A stretch of DNA of 64,000 bases from JAPPHA01 sp965220985 (GTDB taxonomy: Bacteria; Pseudomonadota; Alphaproteobacteria; Rhodobacterales; Rhodobacteraceae), in the NCBI GenBank assembly GCA_965220985.1, contig OZ244854.1, positions 2,046,001 through 2,110,000 of the forward strand, in the 5' to 3' direction. Both the position numbers and the translations under genes were made by a program. The notes under the pieces were generated by a model that did no database searches, was not told the origin of the DNA, and saw nothing but the letters and a program-made list of their open reading frames with translations. This document shows, one piece after another, positions 27,432 through 35,930 of this stretch (positions within the stretch are counted from its first letter, which is position 1; each line of letters opens with the position of its first letter).

Positions 27432-28583
27432 ATGGACACGGTTTCGAAACTCGGTCGGCCCCGGCAGGCGCATCTGACGGATTATCCCAAACCGCTGTGT
27501 GAAACTCCCGAGGCTTCATGGACATTGCCATCATGGCTCTACACCGATCCGGCGGTTTACGAGCTCGAGAAGGAACGGATATTCTATCGAACGTGGCAGT
27601 ACGTTGCGCACGAGACCCACTTTCCCGAGGTCGGCGACTATGTCACGCTCCGCATCTGCGATCAGAACATATTCGTCATTCGTTCCGCCGACGGGAAACT
27701 CCGAGCTTTCCACAACGTGTGCCAGCATCGGGCGCATGAATTGCTGCCCGACGGATCGGGCAACGTCGAACGCGTCATCGTCTGCCCCTACCACGCATGG
27801 GCCTTCGAGACCGATGGCCGCTTGCGGGGCGCGCCGCGAGCCCACCAGCGTCCTGGCTTCGACAGAAAGAACCACGCGCTGAGCGAAATTCGCCTCGAAC
27901 TGTTCCTGAACGCGGTGTTCGTCAACCTCGATCCGCACGCGAGCCCTTTGTCCGAACTCGCGGGAGATCTCGATCAGGACATTCGCCGCAGGCTGCCATT
28001 TCTCGACAAGGTTTCGAGTCCGCGAACCAACGGGTTGGGCGAGACGCATATCGAGGCAGGCTGGAAGGTCGTCGTCGACAATTACGTGGAATGCTACCAC
28101 TGCGACCATGCGCACCCGGCGTTTGCCGACATCATCTGCATGGACTCCTATCGGCAGGACACCTTCGCGCTCTGGTCGCGCCAACTCGGCGAGGACATCA
28201 GACCCGTCAACTCGGCCTACGAAGTCGACATTGACGCAGGTGTCGCCCACTCGGCGTTTTGGTACCTGTGGCCAAACACGACGTTCAACGTCATGCCCGG
28301 TGCGGAAGAAATCAACATATCGGCGATACGACCGACGGGCCCCGCGACCACCTCATTCGAGGGACATTCCCTGGCCGTCACTGACGACTTCGACGAAGAC
28401 CGGGCCCGCTACACGGCCGATGTGCTGGTGCCCGAGGACATCGACCTGTGCGAAAGCGTCCAGCGGGGATTGAAATCGATGGGCTACTCGCAAGGGCCGA
28501 TCATCGTTGATCCGTCCCGAAGCGGTCGTGGCGAGCACGCGCTTCATCATTTTCACCGACTTGTGCAGTCAGCGCTGTCCTGA
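27432..28583 (+). CDS. Rieske non-heme iron oxygenase, large subunit
   Basis: A protein of 383 residues. The Rieske 2Fe-2S cluster is bound by C97, H99, C118 and H121 (CQH near 97 and CPYH near 118). The mononuclear iron site is in DNYVECYHCDHAHPAF, which supplies the HxxxxH pair and the bridging acidic region. The shape resembles the aromatic-ring/quaternary-amine oxygenase group that includes glycine betaine and carnitine monooxygenases. No reductase gene is adjacent, so it must use one encoded elsewhere. I chose the ATG at 27432, where family similarity begins; GGAGGAG lies somewhat far upstream. Confidence 0.9.
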   Translation: MDTVSKLGRPRQAHLTDYPKPLCETPEASWTLPSWLYTDPAVYELEKERIFYRTWQYVAHETHFPEVGDYVTLRICDQNIFVIRSADGKLRAFHNVCQHRAHELLPDGSGNVERVIVCPYHAWAFETDGRLRGAPRAHQRPGFDRKNHALSEIRLELFLNAVFVNLDPHASPLSELAGDLDQDIRRRLPFLDKVSSPRTNGLGETHIEAGWKVVVDNYVECYHCDHAHPAFADIICMDSYRQDTFALWSRQLGEDIRPVNSAYEVDIDAGVAHSAFWYLWPNTTFNVMPGAEEINISAIRPTGPATTSFEGHSLAVTDDFDEDRARYTADVLVPEDIDLCESVQRGLKSMGYSQGPIIVDPSRSGRGEHALHHFHRLVQSALS

Positions 28584-28651
28584 CGCGCGAGTGTGCTCCG
28601 CGACGGTCTTTCCGGCGCTTGTCGAAGTCTGGCGATCACTTGGCATAACAG

Positions 28652-29701
28652 ATGAGACCTGATGAACCCGGCGGAACGGAGAACCCGCAGGACTTGCCGC
28701 CTGCGATCGGTCCCTACCTCGAAGCGCGCATCAACGGTCTGGGGCGATATCTGAGCAGTCGCAAGTTCGACGACGGTCAATCGAATCCGACCTATCTGGT
28801 GCGCGGCTCCCAAGGTCTGTTTGTCTTGCGGGCACGACCTCCAGGAGAACTGCCGCGTTCGGCGCACCGGGTTGACAGGGAGTACCGGGTGCTTTGTTCG
28901 CTTCACGGCAGCGACGTGCCGGTGCCCGATCCGATCTATCTGAGCGGGCAGGACAATCCGCTCGGGCGGCAGTTTCTCGTCATGAAGCATGTCGATGGGC
29001 AGGTATTCTGGAATCCGGCACTTCCCGAACTCTCCGCCCGTGCACGCAGCCGCATCCATTCCTCGATGATCGGGACTCTGGCGGACCTCCACTCGATCGA
29101 TCCTGCCTCCGTGGGGCTGTCGGACTATGGCCGACCGCACGCATTTCTCGAGCGTCAGACTGCGCTGTGGATTTCGCTCTATCAACAGGCCGACGGTCCG
29201 CCCGAACCCCTTCTCGACCAGCTTGTCCCGTGGCTCGAAAACAATGTTCCCGCCGATGACGGCTCGAACAGCATCGTCCATGGAGACTACCGAATCGACA
29301 ACCTGATGTTCTGCCTTCGCTCGCGCGAGGTCGTCGCGGTGCTTGACTGGGAATTGTCGACTCTCGGCCATCCGGTGAGCGATCTCGCGAATCTGTGCGC
29401 ACAGCAGCGTCTCCCGAACGAGGGGCTGTTCATGCGGGGCCTGGGCGGCGTCGACCGGAAATCGGCGGGCATCCCGACAGAAGACGAGATCATCGAGATC
29501 TACTGCACGCGACGGGGCATCGAGTTTCCCAGGGATTGGGACTTTCACACCACCTTCAGCCTGTTTCGGCTGGCCGCGATTCTTGCCGGGGTTCGCAGTC
29601 GTGCGATCCATGGGAATGCGTCCAATCCGGAAAAGGCGATCGCCTTGTCGAAGGCAATTCCTGTGCTCGCCGAACTTGCCGCTGAAGGGCTGGAGCGCTG
29701 A
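28652..29701 (+). CDS. APH-like phosphotransferase of the ACAD10/11-associated type
   Basis: A kinase-fold protein of 349 residues. Visible features are the N-lobe (FDDGQSNPTYLVR, FVLRARPPGELPRSAH), the catalytic loop IVHGDYRIDNLMF near residue 210 with Brenner-type D and N, and the metal-binding VLDWELSTLGHP. This subgroup is the one fused to acyl-CoA dehydrogenase in eukaryotic ACAD10/11 and found beside such genes in bacteria, where it is thought to phosphorylate hydroxyacyl-CoA. It follows the oxygenase gene by 68 bases on the same strand. Drug resistance is unlikely. Confidence 0.88.
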   Translation: MRPDEPGGTENPQDLPPAIGPYLEARINGLGRYLSSRKFDDGQSNPTYLVRGSQGLFVLRARPPGELPRSAHRVDREYRVLCSLHGSDVPVPDPIYLSGQDNPLGRQFLVMKHVDGQVFWNPALPELSARARSRIHSSMIGTLADLHSIDPASVGLSDYGRPHAFLERQTALWISLYQQADGPPEPLLDQLVPWLENNVPADDGSNSIVHGDYRIDNLMFCLRSREVVAVLDWELSTLGHPVSDLANLCAQQRLPNEGLFMRGLGGVDRKSAGIPTEDEIIEIYCTRRGIEFPRDWDFHTTFSLFRLAAILAGVRSRAIHGNASNPEKAIALSKAIPVLAELAAEGLER

Positions 29702-29848
29702 TGCGGGCGTCAGAAGGGAGGACCTTCGAACTCCGAACACCGCTTCGACGACTTTCTGATGACCGCGCGGGGGCCTCGGAGCCGACACCCAATGGTTGCT
29801 CCGACGCCACGTGCAGTACCGATTGCATTTGCGTTGATCGCGCGTGCT

Positions 29849-30811
29849 TCAGCCTTGTACTGGCGTTTGCCTCGCGATGACACCCATCGTGGCGGCCACC
29901 AGTCGTGACACGGTCAGGCCGCCAATCCCGTCGACATCCACCTCCGGCAGGATTTCCACGAAGTCGACGGCGGCGATGCGGCCTCGTTCCGCAGTTGCGA
30001 GGATCAGTTCCAGTACCTGGTCGTAGCTCAATCCACCCGGCGTTCGTCCAATGGTGTTTGGCGTGACTGATGGGTCCATGGCGTCGATGTCGATGCACAG
30101 GATGACCTCTGCGCCTGGATCGATCTGATCGATCGCGGGCGCGAGGCCGTGGCGATGGATGTCGGAACCGGTATGGAATGTCGCGCCCCATGCGAGGGCA
30201 TCCTCGTAGTCCGATGTGTGCCCCGATCCGATGCCGCGAGCGCCAACCTGGATGATCTTCGTGACATGGTCCATTTCGGACGCCCGGCGCATCGTGGACG
30301 AGAGCCCGTGGGTTTCGTCCATGTGGCTGTCGCGCCAGTCGATATGCGCGTCGATCTGAAGAATGGTGTACGACTTTCCGGTGACGCCCATCCCTTCGAT
30401 CATCGGAATCGGTACGGAATCGTCCCCGCCGATCACGATGGGTACTGCACCGCAACGGACAATCCTGGAGACCGCCTGTCGGATGGTCTGGCGGTTGCCG
30501 GCAAAGTCCGTGTCGCTCCATGGCAGATTGCCGCAATCCACTGCCCGCTTGGCGCCTTTGGGGAAGATCGGGCCGCCTAGGTCAAAGTTGTGCCGGTCGA
30601 TATTGGCTGTCAGCGAGCCGATGGCCTTGCGCAACGAAGCTGGGCCGTTCTGGGCATAGGCGCCGACCGACTTGTAGGGAGTCGCGCAGGGTGCACCGAT
30701 GAAGGCTGACGAGGCATCGATTCGATCCAGGTCGTCACAGGCATCAAGACCAAGGAAGGTCTTGGTCTCCGTTGCTCCGAAAAGCGCAGCGAGGTCCGGT
30801 TTTCCAGTCAT
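29849..30811 (-). CDS. Agmatinase/ureohydrolase family protein
   Basis: A protein of 320 residues of the arginase-agmatinase superfamily, which hydrolyses guanidino compounds to urea with two manganese ions. Metal motifs are IGGDDSVPIP near residue 150, DAHIDWRD near 173 and CIDIDAMDPSV near 247. In most family members the first motif is GGDHS with a histidine ligand; here it is GGDDS. I believe a subfamily shares this change together with DAHIDWRD and SSTMRRASEM, so the enzyme may still be active on another guanidino or amide substrate. GGGGAG lies before the ATG. It is a single-gene unit convergent with the phosphotransferase gene. Confidence 0.85.
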   Translation of the reverse strand: MTGKPDLAALFGATETKTFLGLDACDDLDRIDASSAFIGAPCATPYKSVGAYAQNGPASLRKAIGSLTANIDRHNFDLGGPIFPKGAKRAVDCGNLPWSDTDFAGNRQTIRQAVSRIVRCGAVPIVIGGDDSVPIPMIEGMGVTGKSYTILQIDAHIDWRDSHMDETHGLSSTMRRASEMDHVTKIIQVGARGIGSGHTSDYEDALAWGATFHTGSDIHRHGLAPAIDQIDPGAEVILCIDIDAMDPSVTPNTIGRTPGGLSYDQVLELILATAERGRIAAVDFVEILPEVDVDGIGGLTVSRLVAATMGVIARQTPVQG

Positions 30812-31057
30812 GTCGCATCTCCCCGATCATGGTTTTGGTCAGGTTACAACTGCGCGTTCTGCTGTCCAGAGCCTTGCCGATTGTTCCTGTCGGGAGACTT
30901 GACCGTATGGTTGGACGTGCTCGCGCGAGACTGACTGGCGTTGCTGTCGCCGGTTCGAACGGACTCGATACGGTCGCGAGGTCGGTTTCCGATCAAGGTC
31001 GGCAATTGTCCCGTTCACCAGTTCGAGAAATCACGCGCAGGCCGGGATCGAATGAGT

Positions 31058-31777
31058 TCACGGATCGATCTCGGTTCCATCCCATGCAAAGCACTTGCCG
31101 CTGTGGTCGGAACCCAAGGCCATGATCACGTCCAGGAGTTTCCGCGCCGCAAATTCAGGCGTGAAGAGCTGACCTTCGGGAACATTCTGCGAGAACGGTC
31201 TCGACAAAGGGCTGTCGACCGTACCTGGGTGAAGTCCGACAACAATGGCGTTCCTGTTGCGCCGGCCCACCTCGATCGCTGCGGTCTTGATGATCATGTT
31301 CAGGGCCGCTTTTGAAGCCCGATAGGAGTACCAGCCGCCCAGTCGGTTGTCGGAAATGCTGCCAACGCGTGCTGAAAAAGCAGCGAAGACGGACTTTTGG
31401 TCGCGGTTCAATCGCGGCAATACGTGCTTGGCGATCAGTGCCGGAATGGTCGCATTGACGTGAAACAGGTGCTGAAACTTGGCGGCCGTCAGATCCTTGA
31501 GCGACTTTTCCGGCGCGGCCAACTCGTCATGGAGGATGCCCGTTGCCACGATGGCGAGATCGAGCGGAGCGCGCCGCGATGCCATTGCAGCACACGCTTC
31601 GATCGACGACTCGTCGTTGTAATCGATGGATTGGTGAACGACCCCGGGCACAACGCTCTCGGGCTTCTGACGGGAAAAAGAATGAATGTCCGCTCCAGGA
31701 TACACTGTCGCAACACGTTGGGTCAGCGCCCTGCCGATGGTGCCGGATCCGCCAAAAATCGCGATGCTGCGGGGCAT
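31058..31777 (-). CDS. Short-chain dehydrogenase (CsgA-like subgroup)
   Basis: A protein of 239 residues with the nucleotide-binding motif FGGSGTIGRAL at residues 8-18, the NATIP region, the serine in AFSARVGSISD and the catalytic YRASKAALNM near residue 155. The N-terminus and the FAWDGTEIDP ending match the C-factor-like SDRs. The start ATG at 31777 has GAGGAG nine bases upstream; a much longer open frame further upstream lacks similarity. It lies about 250 bases from the agmatinase-family gene on the same strand. Substrate unknown. Confidence 0.87.
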   Translation of the reverse strand: MPRSIAIFGGSGTIGRALTQRVATVYPGADIHSFSRQKPESVVPGVVHQSIDYNDESSIEACAAMASRRAPLDLAIVATGILHDELAAPEKSLKDLTAAKFQHLFHVNATIPALIAKHVLPRLNRDQKSVFAAFSARVGSISDNRLGGWYSYRASKAALNMIIKTAAIEVGRRNRNAIVVGLHPGTVDSPLSRPFSQNVPEGQLFTPEFAARKLLDVIMALGSDHSGKCFAWDGTEIDP

Positions 31778-32220
31778 GCCTCGACTCCTCGGTCGCTTCG
31801 ATCCGCCGTCAGTATCATTCCCGGCCGCCGCGGGACATGGCGGATCGATCGGCATGTTCGATTCCCCATCAACGCGTGGTCTGGTTCTCGCTCGAGCGAG
31901 GTTGTTGAACAACCCCGTGCACGGATGTACGGATTGTCGCAACGGAGCTTCATTGGAGGAGCGCGCTCCGAAGCCGATGCAATCGTGGAGATCGCTTGAT
32001 GTGCCCCAATTGAGCCGACCGCAATGTTGAGACCACGACGAGGAAAGCCGAGATCTGTCTTTGGCAATCGCAGATCGTTCACTCAATTGAATGCACGGGT
32101 TGCTATGCCGCAACGACCTGTCGCCGATAATACTTGGCTGGGACGGTGCGGAACCCCGCACGGCCAGGATGGCTTGGATCGCGTCTCGAACCAGGTGCAT
32201 GGACTTGTGGGGGCGGGGCG
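31778..32220. other. Intergenic region upstream of the paralogue island
   Basis: About 440 bases with several weak open frames in all directions, none with a family match. One plus-strand frame ends on a TGA that overlaps the next start codon (ATGA at 32221), but its translation is Arg/Gly-rich and looks non-coding. It may contain decayed coding sequence. Confidence 0.4.
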
Positions 32221-32844
32221 ATGAACCTCGAGGAATTGGCCGAGGAATTCGAAAGGCTCGGGTGGGAGGTGTCCGAAGCGGACTGGCAAGAACGACTCGC
32301 CGTTTGCCAGCGATCCGATCGAAATGTCAGCGTGATAATTGGTATCTCTGAAATGCTGGGCCGAGAGCGTCTGACGATGCTTCCCGCCGTCGAATCAAGG
32401 GCACTTGCCGATGCCTGTTCGATGATCGACCCTGGTTACGCACAAAGCAGCCCTTACCAGAAGGACCGGGGCTTCATCGAAGTCAGCGTCCCCGAGTTTC
32501 TCGAGCAGCATGTGCGACATGCGTCCGAAAAGGCGATTGCATGGGCCGAACGGCAGGATCTGGACGACGCTATTGCCGAATATGCGGTACCGAGTGCGGA
32601 TTCACGCCGCGAATTCCCGATCTGGCACCTCGCGGCACTGGCGCTGGCTGGCGATTCGCATCGGCTGAACGCCTATCTGAAGAGTTTCGATGCAGGCAAA
32701 CCGCTCGGTTTTCCCCGTTCCACAAAAAGGGACCACATCGCCCGAGCGCTCGAACTTGCCAAAAGCCGAACGCAACGGCCGTCGCAACGGCGGTCAATGT
32801 TGTCCCGTTGGCTTGGAGGCTTGCGGACGATTATGAGCAGGTAG
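32221..32844 (+). CDS. Uncharacterised protein, paralogue 1 of the 32-34 kb island
   Basis: A soluble protein of 207 residues that I do not recognise. It is clearly homologous to the protein encoded at 33457-34014. Both have F..GW near the N-terminus, DAC..I.P, VRH.S..A..W, and a conserved C-terminal block PIWHLAALALAGDSHRLN / SFDAG.PLGF ending in RALELA. The N-terminal 170 residues are mostly alpha-helical by inspection, and the last 25 are basic. A possible terminator follows. The small size, duplication and neighbouring small coupled gene resemble immunity-protein loci, but no toxin is recognisable. Confidence 0.72.
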   Translation: MNLEELAEEFERLGWEVSEADWQERLAVCQRSDRNVSVIIGISEMLGRERLTMLPAVESRALADACSMIDPGYAQSSPYQKDRGFIEVSVPEFLEQHVRHASEKAIAWAERQDLDDAIAEYAVPSADSRREFPIWHLAALALAGDSHRLNAYLKSFDAGKPLGFPRSTKRDHIARALELAKSRTQRPSQRRSMLSRWLGGLRTIMSR

Positions 32845-32871
32845 GCTGGTCGCGTCCGCGCGTGTGCGCAT

Positions 32872-32903
32872 TCCCGAGACTTGGGTCTCTTCGGGCATTT
32901 TTT
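32872..32903 (+). terminator. Probable intrinsic terminator after paralogue 1
   Basis: CCCGAGAC and GTCTC..GGG arms form an imperfect stem with a small bulge around a TTGG loop, followed by CATTTTTTG. It lies 28 bases after the stop of the 207-residue protein gene and would separate it from the downstream pair. Confidence 0.5.
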
Positions 32904-33118
32904 GAAACGGGTGGCTGCTATTCACGACAAGGCGCGACGGGGAAAACCCCACGGAAAGAGCCTTCACTCTCTCGTTCCTGTCCCGCATGCGGCCCGACAA
33001 CTCAGCGCACACGGCTATGGTCCATCGGCACTCGCCCCCAAGACAAGAGGTTCTTGACACGAACAACCCGATGGGGTCTCCACTTGGTCCGTGATTGTGG
33101 ACCGCAGGCAAGCATTTC

Positions 33119-33460
33119 ATGGGGCGTGGCATCGTGAACATCTTGGGAACTGTCTTTCGATCCGTCCGGCGTCCGAAGCGGCCATCGTCGGAGAGGCTTG
33201 CGGAATCCGGTCTCTGTCCTCCCGACATCATGTACGAGGATCCGGAAGGCCGATTGGGAATTGTCGAGATTTTGTCGGGATATACCGGGCCCAGCATCCG
33301 GCAGACGGAGATGTTCCCTCAAATCGAGAACGGAGATGCCATCCCGTTGGGCCATGTCGCTGTCGGGTTTCGTTTGGCTCCGGGCGTGCCAATGCGCAAG
33401 CAGGGTTATCCGGATGGCATACCGATAGAGGAAAAGGAGGTTCCGTTCGAGGACGAATGA
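33119..33460 (+). CDS. Small uncharacterised protein coupled to paralogue 2
   Basis: A 113-residue protein. The N-terminus is basic (VFRSVRRPKRPSSERL), the middle contains DIMYEDPEGRLGIVEILSGYTG and the C-terminus is acidic (PIEEKEVPFEDE). Its TGA overlaps the ATG of the next gene (ATGA), so the two are probably translated together. I do not recognise a family. It could be a toxin fragment, a partner of paralogue 2, or a chance frame; the clean four-base overlap supports it being real. The start could also be a GTG fifteen bases downstream. Confidence 0.5.
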   Translation: MGRGIVNILGTVFRSVRRPKRPSSERLAESGLCPPDIMYEDPEGRLGIVEILSGYTGPSIRQTEMFPQIENGDAIPLGHVAVGFRLAPGVPMRKQGYPDGIPIEEKEVPFEDE

Positions 33461-34014
33461 GAATCGAAGAGACAACTGCAATTTTCGAGTCGATGGGGTG
33501 GACATACTCGCGTGACGAATGGGGAAATTCGTTCGCAACCTTCCGGCAGCCGGATCGGTACGCAGTCATGTACTTCGGTGTCAGACGTCTGCCGATACGC
33601 TGGCAGATGTCCCTGATCATCTCCGTAAAGACAGAGGCTTTCTCCGATGCCTGTGCCAAGATCCACCCTGATTGCGCCACCAACGATTCCCTGGTTTCGC
33701 ATTGGACTTCACCCGATTTTGTCGTTGAAGACATTGTTGAACGGGATGTGCGACACGTTAGCAAAGAGGCGCTCAAGTGGATGTTGAAACTCGACTTGAA
33801 CCGCAAGATCCGCGAGCACGCCGCGTTGCCGACGAATGCATTCGGCGCCAAACCGATCTGGCACCTTGCGGCATTGGCACTGATCGGTGCGTCGGATCGG
33901 TTGCAGTCCTATCTGGACAGTTTCGATGCGGGAGACCGGCTCGGCTTTGTCGATTACATCACGAGGGGCCATGTCGAGCGGGCGTTGCGACTCGCCGAAG
34001 ATCTGGCAGACTGA
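33457..34014 (+). CDS. Uncharacterised protein, paralogue 2 of the 32-34 kb island
   Basis: A protein of 185 residues homologous to the one at 32221-32844, with the conserved block KPIWHLAALALIGASDRL followed by SFDAGDRLGF and HVERALRLAEDL. It lacks the basic C-terminal tail of paralogue 1 and has diverged strongly in the middle. The ATG overlaps the stop of the 113-residue gene. No signal peptide or membrane segment is visible. Function unknown. Confidence 0.72.
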   Translation: MRIEETTAIFESMGWTYSRDEWGNSFATFRQPDRYAVMYFGVRRLPIRWQMSLIISVKTEAFSDACAKIHPDCATNDSLVSHWTSPDFVVEDIVERDVRHVSKEALKWMLKLDLNRKIREHAALPTNAFGAKPIWHLAALALIGASDRLQSYLDSFDAGDRLGFVDYITRGHVERALRLAEDLAD

Positions 34015-34418
34015 CGGCAGCCTTGTTCGTTCCTGCAATCCATGGTCCTCAAGGGGGACCGGATTGATGCGCATGTCAAACTGACATCGAACCGCTCAGT
34101 TTCCTCGATCGGAGACTGTGCACCTCGGGAACCGGGTTGCGTGGATCTGCGGCCTCTCGGCCAGAGTGCGACTCGATCGATTCTCTCGAAAACAGGGACT
34201 CCTCGCACTTCGTTCGGCGTCGTCACGTGGATTCCAAGCAGGACATTTCAGTTGTGCGGACGGCGCGTCGACCACCGGTCATGACCAAGGATGGCCGCGA
34301 GTCCGGACTCGCATGACGGCGATGATTGATTTATAGACAAGAGCTTGCGGTTCAAACGGTTGCCGTCGGATCGTTGGGCGCGCTGGCAAGCCGAATTGGA
34401 GATCAGGGAGACAGGTCA
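34015..34418. other. Intergenic region upstream of DAHP synthase
   Basis: About 400 bases with no gene I can support. It marks the end of the paralogue island and holds the promoter of the DAHP synthase gene. No leader peptide rich in aromatic residues or attenuator hairpin was seen. Confidence 0.4.
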
Positions 34419-35789
34419 ATGGCAAATGTCTGGAAAAAGACCGGATGGCGGGATTTTCCGAGAATTCAGATGCCTGAGTACGAGAACAAGGAGACTCTGG
34501 CAAAGGTCGAGCGAGAGCTTGCCAGCTATCCTCCCCTGGTTTTTGCCGGCGAGGTTCGCAACCTGAAGGCCAGGCTCGCTGAAGTTTCCAAGGGCGAGTC
34601 GTTCCTCTTGCAAGGCGGGGACTGCGCCGAGAGTTTTGGCGAATTCGATGCCAACACCCTGCGAGACACCTATCGGGTGCTGTTGCAGATGGCGGTCGTG
34701 CTGACACATGGAACCAAGCGTCCCGTGGTCAAGGTTGGACGTGTCGCCGGGCAGTTCGCGAAACCGCGATCTTCGCCCGTCGAGAAGCAAGACGGGGTCG
34801 AGCTTCCGGTCTACCGTGGCGATATCATCAACGGCACCGAATTCACTGCGAAGTCTCGAAAGCCGAATCCGAAACGCATGCTGCAGGCATACACCCAGTC
34901 GGCGGCATCCTTGAATCTTCTGCGCGCGTTCAGCACCGGCGGTTTTGCAGACATTCACCGGGTCCATGCCTGGAACCTCGGATTTGCTCGCGAGTCCGGA
35001 ACCACCGACCGGTACCAGAAGATTGCCGACAGGATTTCCGATGCGCTCGGTTTCATGACCGCCGCCGGTGTCAATCCGGACAACTCCGAGACACTGAAGG
35101 CCGTCGAATTCTACACCTCGCACGAAGCGCTGCTGCTCGAATACGAGGAAGCCTTGTGCAGGATCGACAGCACGTCGGGCCGTCCCGTTGCCGGCTCCGG
35201 TCACTTGATCTGGATCGGGGATCGCACCCGCAGCCCAGACGGCGCACATGTGGAGTTCTGTCGGGGCGTTCAGAATCCGATCGGCCTGAAGTGCGGCCCG
35301 TCGATCGAACCCGACGATCTGTCGAAGCTGGCTGACATTCTCAACCCGCAGAACGAGCCGGGTCGATTGACCTTGATCGCGCGTTTCGGTGCAGGCACCG
35401 TGGGAGACCACCTGCCAAGGCTCATCAACCGCGTTCAGTCCGAGGGCAGAAACGTGGTTTGGTCATGCGATCCCATGCACGGCAACACGATCAAGGCGTC
35501 GAACGGATACAAGACGCGGCCGTTCGACAGCGTGCTGAGGGAGGTCAAGGAATTCTTCGCCATCCACCACGCGGAAGGCAGCTACCCGGGCGGTGTCCAC
35601 TTCGAGATGACCGGCAAGGACGTGACCGAGTGCACCGGAGGCATGCAGGCGGTCGACGAAATGGACCTGTCTTCGCGGTATCACACGGTCTGCGACCCGC
35701 GCCTCAATGCCTCGCAAGCGCTGGAGCTGGCATTCCTCATCGCCGAAGAGCTGGACGTGAGGCGGAGCGCCGAGCTCAAGGCGAGCTGA
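34419..35789 (+). CDS. 3-deoxy-7-phosphoheptulonate (DAHP) synthase, class II
   Basis: A protein of 456 residues that joins phosphoenolpyruvate and erythrose 4-phosphate in the first step of aromatic amino acid synthesis. It is the class II (plant-type) form. Motifs are LQGGDCAESFGEF near residue 68, KVGRVAGQFAKPRS near 108, HEALLLEYEEAL near 235, WIGDRTR near 265, GIKCGP-like IGLKCGPS near 290, and WSCDPMHGNTI near 350. The start has AGGGAG eight bases upstream. It is the first gene of a core plus-strand stretch leading to yicC and gmk. Confidence 0.95.
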   Translation: MANVWKKTGWRDFPRIQMPEYENKETLAKVERELASYPPLVFAGEVRNLKARLAEVSKGESFLLQGGDCAESFGEFDANTLRDTYRVLLQMAVVLTHGTKRPVVKVGRVAGQFAKPRSSPVEKQDGVELPVYRGDIINGTEFTAKSRKPNPKRMLQAYTQSAASLNLLRAFSTGGFADIHRVHAWNLGFARESGTTDRYQKIADRISDALGFMTAAGVNPDNSETLKAVEFYTSHEALLLEYEEALCRIDSTSGRPVAGSGHLIWIGDRTRSPDGAHVEFCRGVQNPIGLKCGPSIEPDDLSKLADILNPQNEPGRLTLIARFGAGTVGDHLPRLINRVQSEGRNVVWSCDPMHGNTIKASNGYKTRPFDSVLREVKEFFAIHHAEGSYPGGVHFEMTGKDVTECTGGMQAVDEMDLSSRYHTVCDPRLNASQALELAFLIAEELDVRRSAELKAS

Positions 35790-35930
35790 TCGGCAAGAGG
35801 CCCAAAGAGACCGTGTCGCAGCCTCGCCCGCACCTTGCGCCGTGGTCTTGTCGCAGGCGGGGCATAGGCCGATTTTTGCGAACTTGGCAGGCATCGATCG
35901 TCGATGTCCCGAATCGGGGCACGTGATCCG

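Noticed and set aside
32024..32224. Small plus-strand frame overlapping the start of paralogue 1 by ATGA
   Set aside because: The overlap imitates the coupling of the second pair, but the product is Arg/Gly-rich, unlike the 113-residue protein, and has no start with a ribosome-binding site.
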